Source: Planctomyces sp. SH-PL62 (GTDB lineage: Bacteria; Planctomycetota; Planctomycetia; Planctomycetales; Planctomycetaceae). Taken from it: a stretch of 64,000 bases of DNA. Position 1 is the stretch's first letter. Every line of letters starts with the position of its first letter. The translations under genes and the position numbers were made by a program. Below the pieces are notes generated by a model that ran no database searches, was not told where the DNA came from, and worked only from the letters and a program-made list of their open reading frames with translations. This document shows, in pieces, positions 31,593 to 39,420 of this stretch. The stretch lies in contig CAMDDX010000002.1 in the NCBI GenBank assembly GCA_945893075.1, positions 24,341-88,340 of the forward strand. Reading direction: 5' to 3'.

Positions 31593-32738
31593 TTACGGCA
31601 ACACCATAATGCAAGACGGCGACGTGATCGCAACCGGTTCACCGACCGATTTCAACCCACCGGTTTGCGAGTCGATCCGAAATGCCACCACGTTGTTGCC
31701 TGGCATGTTCGCGCACAGCAGCAGTTCTCCGCCGGGCATGATCGCCAAATTCTGCGGCCCTTTGCCGAGACTCGGTTCGATACCGATCAGCGTCAGCCGC
31801 CCATCATCACCAATCCGATAAGCAGCGATGCTGTCGTGCCCGCGATTCGTCCCGTACAGGAAGCGGCCATTCGGAGTGATCTTCAAGTCGGCGCAATAAC
31901 TCGTCCCTTTGAAGTCCGCCGGCACCGTCGAAATGGTTTGCGTCTCGGTGAGGCTGCCCGCCTTGGCGTTGTAATCAAACGCGGTCACCGAATTGCTGAG
32001 CTCATTGATGACATAGACCCGCTTGCCATTCGGAGAAAACGTGAGATGCCGAGGCCCCGCTCCCGCCGGCGACTTCGCGAACGGCGGATCGTTCGGAGTC
32101 AGCTTCGACGTCTTCGCATCCAGCCGATAGCTGAGCACTTGATCGAGTCCCAAATCCGCCGCGAAGACAAACCGATTGTCCGGGCTGACGACAATGCAGT
32201 GCGCGTGCGGCTCCTTCTGTCGATCCGCATTAACGCTCGCACCGACGTGCTGCACGAAGGACGCCGCCTCGCCGAGCGAACCATCCGCCTTGACCGGCAG
32301 CGACGCGACACTGCCGCTGGAATAGTTGGCGACGAGCACCGTCTTCCCCGTCGCATCGACGTCGAGGGAGCAGGCCGCAGTGCCAAGAGCCGATTGCCGG
32401 TTCAACAGTTTCAACTGACCGGTGCGCCCCTCGATCTGATAGGCGGCGATCTGTTCGTTTTCTTTGCCACCGAAGTTCTTCGCGTGAATCGAATACAGAA
32501 ATTTTTTGTCTCGCGACAACGCCAGGAAGAACGGGTTCTCAACGCCGGTTGTCTGCTGCACCGGCTTGAGTTGGCCGGTCTTCGTCTCCAACTGAAAAGC
32601 CTGAATGCTCCCTTTGTCCCCGGCCGCGAAGGCTGAGATGAAGATCAGAGGTTCTTCTGCGTTTGCTGTTGGAGTTGAGTTGCTCAACATCGCACCTACC
32701 AAGAGGGGAATCAGAGTTCGCACAAAGTTGAATTTCAT
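31593..32738 (-). CDS. Lactonase family protein (6-phosphogluconolactonase-like beta-propeller)
   Basis: 'HLTFSPNGKRVYVINELSNSVTAFDYNAKAGSLTETQTISTVP...GNNVVAFRIDSQTGGLKSVG'. Confidence 0.9.
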   Translation of the reverse strand: MKFNFVRTLIPLLVGAMLSNSTPTANAEEPLIFISAFAAGDKGSIQAFQLETKTGQLKPVQQTTGVENPFFLALSRDKKFLYSIHAKNFGGKENEQIAAYQIEGRTGQLKLLNRQSALGTAACSLDVDATGKTVLVANYSSGSVASLPVKADGSLGEAASFVQHVGASVNADRQKEPHAHCIVVSPDNRFVFAADLGLDQVLSYRLDAKTSKLTPNDPPFAKSPAGAGPRHLTFSPNGKRVYVINELSNSVTAFDYNAKAGSLTETQTISTVPADFKGTSYCADLKITPNGRFLYGTNRGHDSIAAYRIGDDGRLTLIGIEPSLGKGPQNLAIMPGGELLLCANMPGNNVVAFRIDSQTGGLKSVGEPVAITSPSCIMVLP

Positions 32739-32771
32739 GAGCGGCTCCTGAAAGGTCAAACCGTGGAAATT

Positions 32772-32838
32772 GTAGGATGGGCACTCTTGCCCGTCGCTTG
32801 CCTGGGAGAAACGAGACGGGCAAGAGTGCCCGTCCTAC
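32772..32838. repeat. Intergenic paired hairpin (family M)
   Basis: gtaggatgggcactcttgcccgtc / gacgggcaagagtgcccgtcctac. Confidence 0.9.
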
Positions 32839-32900
32839 TCGCCGTCACGGTAGAAGGTCGAGTTCGCCGCATCAACGCACGTTGCGACATGAGACGCCGT

Positions 32901-33299
32901 TCAAAGTCGAGATTTGATTTCGCTGCGCACTGGTTCCGCGCGGCACTTGATGAGTGCCGCTTGAATCTCACTCGCTCTTTCGACGCAGAGTCTCGCGAAC
33001 GCGGTGGTGCCGATGCGATGGTTGCCCAAACGATAGTCGGCTTTGATCCGTTCGGTGTGCAGATCACCCAAGAGTGATCCCGCGCGATAGGCATCGGTCT
33101 GGCCAGATCTTTGAAGCTGCCGAGCGACGTACACATGAGCGTTCGCATTTTGCGGCACAGGCCGTTCAATCTCGTCCAGGAACTGAAGCGCCAAATGGAA
33201 CGCTCCGTAATACGCCCGACTGACGGCACTGCGGAGCGAAGCCTCGTCGGCACTCGTCGCCAGCTTTCCCGCCAAAATGATGAAGTCATCGCCGGTCAT
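32901..33299 (-). CDS. HEPN-like domain protein
   Basis: 'ASLRSAVSRAYYGAFHLALQFLDEI' with R-x6-H spacing (RAYYGAFH). Confidence 0.6.
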   Translation of the reverse strand: MTGDDFIILAGKLATSADEASLRSAVSRAYYGAFHLALQFLDEIERPVPQNANAHVYVARQLQRSGQTDAYRAGSLLGDLHTERIKADYRLGNHRIGTTAFARLCVERASEIQAALIKCRAEPVRSEIKSRL

Positions 33300-33574
33300 G
33301 GGCAGGGGTAAATCGAAAGTCGCACGGTGGAGACTGCATCGGGGAATTGCCGAGCCAACCGTTCGTGCCACTCGCACTGAGTCTTGATGATCTCTTGGGG
33401 GGCATCGTCGGATTCAATGTTCAACACCGTCCACGGCTCGCCCAGTGCATCTGGGTCCGACATCACTTCCACCGAGATGCGGCCAGGGAAAAACTCCTGG
33501 CTCATCCGAAGAATCTCGGTCAAATCTGGGCTTGTTGAGATTTGCAGTTCGTCTTGCTCGACAATGGAAGGCAT
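33296..33574 (-). CDS. Small partner of HEPN-like protein
   Basis: 92 aa ORF whose TGA overlaps the ATG of the HEPN-like ORF (ATGA). Confidence 0.6.
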   Translation of the reverse strand: MPSIVEQDELQISTSPDLTEILRMSQEFFPGRISVEVMSDPDALGEPWTVLNIESDDAPQEIIKTQCEWHERLARQFPDAVSTVRLSIYPCP

Positions 33575-33679
33575 ACACGTCTCCTGGACCGGTGGTTTTA
33601 ACAGTCTAGCCCCGTCCGAGAACTGTTGTCAGTTCACATCGGCAGATTTGCCTCGCCGTCTTGGACGATCTTCGTCCTG

Positions 33680-33776
33680 TTGTGGCCGGTCTCCCGACCG
33701 AGCCACTTGGACCGACCGAAGGTCTCAAGCCGCATTCGGTCAACGAGCAGTGGCTCGGTCGGGAGACCGGCCACAA
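33680..33776. repeat. Intergenic inverted repeat (family F), 27-bp perfect arms
   Basis: ttgtggccggtctcccgaccgagccac / gtggctcggtcgggagaccggccacaa. Confidence 0.93.
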
Positions 33777-33861
33777 CAAGTCACCTGGGCGTGGCGGATG
33801 TGAGGGCCATGATTGATTCCTGGGATGTTTGTCTTACAAAGTCGCGGCGGCCGAGTGAGTC

Positions 33862-33927
33862 GCCACGCTCGCCAAGAGCGTGGGGAAATTCGCGAGGCGC
33901 AAAACCCACGCTCTTGGCGAGCGTGGC
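33862..33927. repeat. Intergenic paired hairpin (family A)
   Basis: gccacgctcgccaagagcgtggg / cccacgctcttggcgagcgtggc. Confidence 0.92.
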
Positions 33928-33967
33928 TACATTGAAACTCAGCGACCCGCCACTTGGGCTTGTCCCA

Positions 33968-34024
33968 GTGGTTCCCGCGCTTCTGCACTACGGCATTCGA
34001 GTCGTGCAGAAGCACGGGAACCAC
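33968..34024. repeat. Intergenic inverted repeat (GTGGTTCCCG)
   Basis: gtggttcccgcgcttctgcac (33968-33988) / gtgcagaagcacgggaaccac (34004-34024). Confidence 0.9.
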
Positions 34025-34063
34025 CCCGACAAGGGGGTGGCGTTTGTGCCATTAGACGTGGAG

Positions 34064-36577
34064 ATGCCGACCGTGGCCAAGCAGCGAAAACAACCAACCA
34101 TTCCGGCGTCAGCACCGTCGGTGGGCATCCCCGGTCAACCAGGCTGGCAACCGGTCCCGGGCGTGAAGCTGCTCCGCACGCTCGATGGTCACAAGAGTAT
34201 GGTCTTGAGCATTGCCTTTGATCCCGAGGGACGGACACTGGCGAGCGGGAGTGACGACAGAACGGTCAAGCTGTGGGAGGTGACCAGCGGCAAGCTGGTC
34301 CGCACGCTCGAAGGACACTATGACGCGGTCATTAGTATCGCCTTTGATCCCGAGGGGCGGACGCTGGCGAGCGGGAGTAGCAGCAACAACATAGTCAAGC
34401 TTTGGGAGGCGACCAGCGGCAAGCTGATCCGCACGCTCAAAGGGCACTATGGCACGGTCAGGAGCGTCGTCTTTGATCCGGAAGGTCGGACGCTGGCGAG
34501 CGGGAGCGCTGACGGGACGGTCATTCTTTGGGAGGCGACCAGTGGCAAACTGATCCGCACGCTTGAACGGCACAGAAACTGGGTCAATAGCATCGCCTTT
34601 GATCGCCAGGGACGTACGCTGGCGAGCGGGGGCGGTGATATTTATGTCAAGCTGTCGGGTGCGACGAGCGGTAAGCTGCTCGCCACGCTCAAAGGTCACA
34701 TGGGCATCGTCTGGAGCATTGCGTTTGATCCTGAGGGACGCACGTTGGCCAGCGGGAGTAGTGACAAGACAGTCAAGCTGTGGGAGACGACCAGCGGCAA
34801 GCTGCTCCGCACGCTCGAAGGGCACACCAACAGTGTCGAAGCCATCGCCTTCTCTGCCGACGGGCGTCTGCTGGCCTCGAAGAGCGGCGATGGAACGATC
34901 CGTCTCTGGAGTTGCGAGACATGGGAGACGGTCGCGGTCATCCCAGAGCCAGCAAAACCTGACTGGTGGATTCCCGCGCTCGCTTTTCATCCCACGTTGC
35001 CGCTGCTGGCCACCGCCGGCTCGGACCCAGACACACCGGAGGACGCGCGAGGCCGGCTGATCCACCTCTGGGAACTGAACCTCGACCTGCTGCTAGGCGG
35101 GCAAGCTGCGGCCCCGACGGTCCACTATGTCAACGCCAAGGTGGTGTTGGTCGGAGACACTGGCGTCGGTAAGTCGGGGCTCAGCTTGGTGCTGAACGGC
35201 GAACCGTTTGAAGCCACGGAATCGACGCCAGGACGCCACGTCTGGACGTTCGACTCGCGCGAGGTGGCGCTGGCTGGCAACCGCAAGCAGACTCGCGAAA
35301 CGCTGTTGTGGGATCTGGCTGGTCAACCGGGATATCGCGTGATCCATCAGTTGCACTTGAACGAAGTGTCGGTCGCGCTGGTCGTCTTCGATGCGCGGAG
35401 CGAAACCGATCCGCTCGCTGGCGTCCGCCACTGGGAGCGCGCCCTGCGCCTCGCGCATCAACGGCAAGGCTCGCAATCGGTCCCCATGAAGAAATTCCTC
35501 GTCTCTGCCCGTTCGGATCGAGGCACGGTGTCGGTCAGCAAAGAACGGCTCGAAAGCGTCGTCAAGGAATTTGGTTTCGACGGCTACTTTGAAACCAGTG
35601 CCAAGGAAGGCTGGCAGATCCAGGAATTGCGGGCGGCGATCGAGACCGCCATTCCGTGGGATGATCTCCCGGTCGTCACGTCCGAAGAACTCTTCGCACG
35701 CATCAAGGCGTTCCTGCTTAAGCTCAAGGAGACGGGTCGGTTGCTCGCGCCGGCCACTCAGCTTTACGACGAGTTCGCGCGCGAGCACGCCGACCTGGCT
35801 GCTGCGCATGCGAATCTGTCGGCACAGTTCGAGACCTGCATCGGCCGCTTGGAGAATCGCGATCTGATCCGCCGGCTGAGCTTCGGCGGTTACGTCCTGC
35901 TCCAGCCGGAACTGCTCGATGCCTATGCTTCGGCGATGGTCAACGCGGCGAAGAACGAACCGGACGGCCTGGGTTCGATCGCGGAAGACGCCGCGCTGGC
36001 CGGTCAATTCTTCGTTCCCTCGGAACAGAAGGTCGGCGAGCGCGGGCAGGAGCAGTTGCTTTTGAACGCGACTGTGGAGGAACTCGCGCGGCATGATCTC
36101 GCTCTGCGGGAAAGTGCTTCGGACGGCCGCTACCTCGTCTTTCCGTCGCAGTTCAACCGCGACTACGAAGACGCGCCGGAGCCGCCGGGCAAGGCGCTCG
36201 CGGTGACGTTCGACGGCCCGGTGCAGAGTCTCTACTCGACGCTGGCCGTGCGGCTTGGCCATAGCGGACTGTTCACGACCGGCCGCGCTGAGATGTGGCG
36301 CAACGCGGCGGTTTTCACCGCGAAGGCGGGGGGCAAGTGCGGTCTGTATCTGCACGAGTTCGCCGAGGCTCGCGGGCGGCTCGTGATCTTCTACGACCAA
36401 CACGAGGGCCAACCGCCGAGCGACGAGACACGGTTTCATTTCGAGGAGTTCGTGCTGGTCCACGCTCAGCACCGGTCGCTGGAGGGGACCGTGGAACTGG
36501 TGCGGTTCTTTGTCTGTCCGAAGTGCGGCACTCCCGTCCCTGACGCCTATGTGAAAATGCTGCGGGAGCAGAAGTAG
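34064..36577 (+). CDS. Seven-bladed WD40 repeat / Ras-like (Roc-type) GTPase protein ending in a truncated zinc ribbon
   Basis: Five near-identical plus two divergent WD40 repeats; Walker A 'VVLVGDTGVGKSGLSLVLNG', 'LLWDLAGQPGYRVIHQLHL'; C-term 'FVCPKCGTPVPDAYVKMLREQK*'. ATG 34064 chosen because the upstream part of ORF 33626.. is inverted-repeat DNA. Confidence 0.88.
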   Translation: MPTVAKQRKQPTIPASAPSVGIPGQPGWQPVPGVKLLRTLDGHKSMVLSIAFDPEGRTLASGSDDRTVKLWEVTSGKLVRTLEGHYDAVISIAFDPEGRTLASGSSSNNIVKLWEATSGKLIRTLKGHYGTVRSVVFDPEGRTLASGSADGTVILWEATSGKLIRTLERHRNWVNSIAFDRQGRTLASGGGDIYVKLSGATSGKLLATLKGHMGIVWSIAFDPEGRTLASGSSDKTVKLWETTSGKLLRTLEGHTNSVEAIAFSADGRLLASKSGDGTIRLWSCETWETVAVIPEPAKPDWWIPALAFHPTLPLLATAGSDPDTPEDARGRLIHLWELNLDLLLGGQAAAPTVHYVNAKVVLVGDTGVGKSGLSLVLNGEPFEATESTPGRHVWTFDSREVALAGNRKQTRETLLWDLAGQPGYRVIHQLHLNEVSVALVVFDARSETDPLAGVRHWERALRLAHQRQGSQSVPMKKFLVSARSDRGTVSVSKERLESVVKEFGFDGYFETSAKEGWQIQELRAAIETAIPWDDLPVVTSEELFARIKAFLLKLKETGRLLAPATQLYDEFAREHADLAAAHANLSAQFETCIGRLENRDLIRRLSFGGYVLLQPELLDAYASAMVNAAKNEPDGLGSIAEDAALAGQFFVPSEQKVGERGQEQLLLNATVEELARHDLALRESASDGRYLVFPSQFNRDYEDAPEPPGKALAVTFDGPVQSLYSTLAVRLGHSGLFTTGRAEMWRNAAVFTAKAGGKCGLYLHEFAEARGRLVIFYDQHEGQPPSDETRFHFEEFVLVHAQHRSLEGTVELVRFFVCPKCGTPVPDAYVKMLREQK
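34175..34930 (+). repeat. Tandem DNA repeats encoding WD40 blades (~126-bp period)
   Basis: cgcacgctc marker at 34175, 34301, 34430, 34556, ~34682, 34808 (spacings 126,129,126,126,126). Confidence 0.92.
36575..36577 (+). other. In-frame TAG separating WD40-GTPase ORF from cyclase-TIR ORF
   Basis: cag aag TAG aat gag ttc caa tgt ttt tgt ccg ggc aag ggg atc gtc gct ttg acc gag: same frame on both sides, no other stop from 34064 to 38185. Confidence 0.9.
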
Positions 36578-36619
36578 AATGAGTTCCAATGTTTTTGTCC
36601 GGGCAAGGGGATCGTCGCT

Positions 36620-38185
36620 TTGACCGAGCCGAAGGAGCGGCTGCACTTCCCGTCGAAGGTCGCGGCGATGGAGCAATCCGCCGACCGCCAGCGTGACTTC
36701 GACGTGTTCGTCGAATCGGCGCGCGGCGAGACGAGCACGCCGAGCTTTAAGGCCTGGGCGGGCGGCGAGCGCGTGACGCTCGCGATTGTGTTCACCGACG
36801 TCGTCGGATCGACCGCGCTGGGACACGAGGTCGGTGACGCCGAGATGAACGACGTCCGTCGTGCTCACTTTGCCCAAGGCCAGAAACTGCTGGGCCAACA
36901 CAACGGACGCGAGATCAAAACTATCGGCGACAGCTTCATGGTGGCCTTCAAGAGCGTGGAAGAGGCGCTGGATTTTGCGCTGGCCCTGCAATCGAAACCG
37001 GGCCATCCGAAGATTCAAGTCCGCGCCGGCATTCACGTCGGAGTGATGCAAGTCGAAGGGAACGACGTGTTCGGCGGCACGGTGAACTTCGCCGCTCGCG
37101 TCGTGGGAGCGATCAAGGACGCCGAAATCTGGCTCAGCGACCGAGCGAAAGAGGACATCGTCGCGTTGAAAGCCAGTCGCCACAGTGGCCTGAAATGGCA
37201 ACAGCAAGACGCCGTCGTGATGAAAGGCTTTCCGGGAACGTTCACTCTCTGGGCACTCCGCGATCAGGCTTCTCCGATCAAACAGCGACCAGCAACTTCG
37301 TTTGACGTGTTCCTCAGCCACAACAGCCAAGACAAACCGACGGTTCGCGTGTTACGGGACAGGCTCGTCGAACTTCAGCTCAAGGTGTGGTTCGATGAGG
37401 AAGAACTCCGGCCGGGAATCCCGTGGCAAAAGTTGTTGGAAGAGGGGATCAAGAATTCGGCAAGCGTAGCGGTCCTCGTTGGTCAGGATGGACTTGGACC
37501 TTGGGAAGATGAAGAGATGCAGGGAGCGCTGTCGTTGGCCGTGAAGAACAAGCGGCCGGTGATTCCTGTGGTCATGCCGGGTGCATCGGCTCAGCCCGAG
37601 TTGCCGATGTTTCTCGGCAATCGAACGTGGGTTGATCTGCGAAACGGATTCGACAAGGGGGGACTCGACAAACTCGTCTGGGGCATCACGGGGAAGAAAC
37701 GGGATTTACAAACCGAAACCATTCCTTTGACGGGAATCGTCAGACTGCGAGCGGACGTCGAAGCCACTCGATTTGAGAAAGAATTCGCACATTCAGCGTC
37801 TCGCGATTTGTTGCTGCCGTTATGTGACAAGGACGAGTGGAAATATCTCGAACTCAACGACAACTATCGCAGTGGAAACTGGGAATCCGCGCTGAAGGAC
37901 GCCGACAAGCACCTTGCCGACGCAATTCATGCGTCCGGGGGAACCGCCGCTGAAATCGCGTTCGAGGCAGTGGCGGTACTGATGGTGGCGATCGCAGACG
38001 CTTTGAGGCACGACTCCGAAGTCTCTGTGCAATTCGTCCGCGAACTCTGTGCGACCATTTTTCGAGCGACAAAAACCGCAGTCGTGCTGAACGACACTGA
38101 TGCCGACTTATTGTTCGCCAAGGCGTGCCGCCATGAACACGCAGGTGTGATCGCGATTTTGAGCAACGCACGAGATCGAATCTAA
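36620..38185 (+). CDS. Class III adenylate/guanylate cyclase - TIR domain protein
   Basis: Cyclase 'LAIVFTDVVGSTALGHEVGD', 'EIKTIGDSFMVAF', 'GGTVNFAARVV'; TIR 'SFDVFLSHNSQDKPTVRVLRDRLVELQLKVWFDEEELRPGIPWQKLLEEGI...PWEDEEMQGAL'. First ATG is 36668; TTG 36620 used by ORF track. Confidence 0.9.
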   Translation: MTEPKERLHFPSKVAAMEQSADRQRDFDVFVESARGETSTPSFKAWAGGERVTLAIVFTDVVGSTALGHEVGDAEMNDVRRAHFAQGQKLLGQHNGREIKTIGDSFMVAFKSVEEALDFALALQSKPGHPKIQVRAGIHVGVMQVEGNDVFGGTVNFAARVVGAIKDAEIWLSDRAKEDIVALKASRHSGLKWQQQDAVVMKGFPGTFTLWALRDQASPIKQRPATSFDVFLSHNSQDKPTVRVLRDRLVELQLKVWFDEEELRPGIPWQKLLEEGIKNSASVAVLVGQDGLGPWEDEEMQGALSLAVKNKRPVIPVVMPGASAQPELPMFLGNRTWVDLRNGFDKGGLDKLVWGITGKKRDLQTETIPLTGIVRLRADVEATRFEKEFAHSASRDLLLPLCDKDEWKYLELNDNYRSGNWESALKDADKHLADAIHASGGTAAEIAFEAVAVLMVAIADALRHDSEVSVQFVRELCATIFRATKTAVVLNDTDADLLFAKACRHEHAGVIAILSNARDRI

Positions 38186-38195
38186 CCGACGGTAG

Positions 38196-38519
38196 CTACG
38201 ACGCCTCGCGGAGTATGGATTCCGCATCGAGAAATGTCGGTGGGTTATTCACGCAGTCGCGCACATATCGCTTGACGGAATCGGGCATCGCCGCGAGTTC
38301 GGCTTCGTGTCCGCAGACGAAGCCGTTGATCCACGTCTGCTTGATGCGTGGGTTGAGACTGGGAATGCTCAACCAGCGAATGAACTCCTGCAGGCTGATC
38401 ATTTTGGGAACGAGGTCTGTTCCCTCATAACGCAAAGCCACGCGAGCCGGTTTCGCGAGGACGTCGTCGCGTTCCCACTTTTCGACGTACCAGCCATAAA
38501 GGGTTCCGATAACATCCAT
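38196..38519 (-). CDS. Hypothetical protein
   Basis: ORF with ATG at 38519: 'MDVIGTLYGWYVEKWERDDVLAKPARVALRYEGTDLVPKMISLQEFIRWL'. Confidence 0.6.
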   Translation of the reverse strand: MDVIGTLYGWYVEKWERDDVLAKPARVALRYEGTDLVPKMISLQEFIRWLSIPSLNPRIKQTWINGFVCGHEAELAAMPDSVKRYVRDCVNNPPTFLDAESILREAS

Positions 38520-38703
38520 GATTGAATCCTTCTCGCTACCGTTCTGAGTCCGTTCACGCTCCATCGACGGCGGGATTGTTCAAAACGTGTTGGTAACGGT
38601 CAAGCAAAAGCCGGAGATCGTCAAAAGCTGCGGACAGATAGAGCACGATCATGTATCGGCCGTGCTGACGACCAAACCGCGAGGTCTCTAATGTCTCGCG
38701 ACC

Positions 38704-39420
38704 ATGAAGGAAATCTCCGCCGAGATGGCACAACCGAACGACATCCTGGTTCAGGCGGTGAGTCTCGCCAAGATCTACAACGGCAAGACGCCGGTCGCGG
38801 CGCTGTGCGATGTCTCTTTCACGCTGCGCCGAGGTGAGCTTGCGGCTTTGTTGGGAAAGTCGGGGTCTGGGAAATCGACGTTGCTCAACCTGCTGGCTGG
38901 GCTGGATCAGCCTTCTGCTGGGTCGCTCATGGTTGGTGGCCAGCCTCTGCACTCGTGGAATTCGGGGCAGATGGCGGCGTACCGGTCCAACGTGGTGGGG
39001 GTCGTGTTTCAGTCGTACAACCTGATCATGCAACGGACGGCTTTGCAGAATGTCGAGTTGCCGCTCGTCTTCGCCGGGCATGCTCCGGAGGTGCGGCAGC
39101 AGCGAGCGCTGGCGGCTCTCGATGCGGTGGGCTTGAGTCCGCGTGCTCATCACCGGCCGACGGAACTCTCTGGCGGGGAGCAGCAGCGAGTGGCCATCGC
39201 GCGGGCTTTGATCAATCGGCCGCAGCTTTTGCTGGCGGATGAGCCGACGGGCAATCTCGACTCGGTGACGGCGGATGAGATCATGGCTCTGCTGAAGAAT
39301 TACTGTCGCGAGCAGCAGACGTCCGCATTGATCGTCACGCATGATGAAGAACTCGCGCGGCGATTCGCGACGCAGATCCTCCGCATGCACGACGGGCGCT
39401 TGCTGGAGGACGCGGCGTGA
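38704..39420 (+). CDS. ABC transporter ATP-binding protein (LolD/MacB type)
   Basis: '[25 protein letters not shown]', '[33 protein letters not shown]'. Confidence 0.93.
   Translation: MKEISAEMAQPNDILVQAVSLAKIYNGKTPVAALCDVSFTLRRGELAALLGKSGSGKSTLLNLLAGLDQPSAGSLMVGGQPLHSWNSGQMAAYRSNVVGVVFQSYNLIMQRTALQNVELPLVFAGHAPEVRQQRALAALDAVGLSPRAHHRPTELSGGEQQRVAIARALINRPQLLLADEPTGNLDSVTADEIMALLKNYCREQQTSALIVTHDEELARRFATQILRMHDGRLLEDAA

Noticed and set aside
33626-34063. N-terminal extension of the WD40-GTPase ORF
   Set aside because: Extension is composed of three inverted-repeat elements; ATG 34064 after them is a more plausible start.
34175-34930. Regular ~126-bp repeats considered as CRISPR or satellite
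   Set aside because: They are in-frame and encode canonical WD40 blades; no short repeat/unique spacer structure.
35093-37330. 745-aa minus-strand ORF across the GTPase/cyclase junction
   Set aside because: Shadow ORF; the + strand encodes clear GTPase and cyclase motifs over the same bases.
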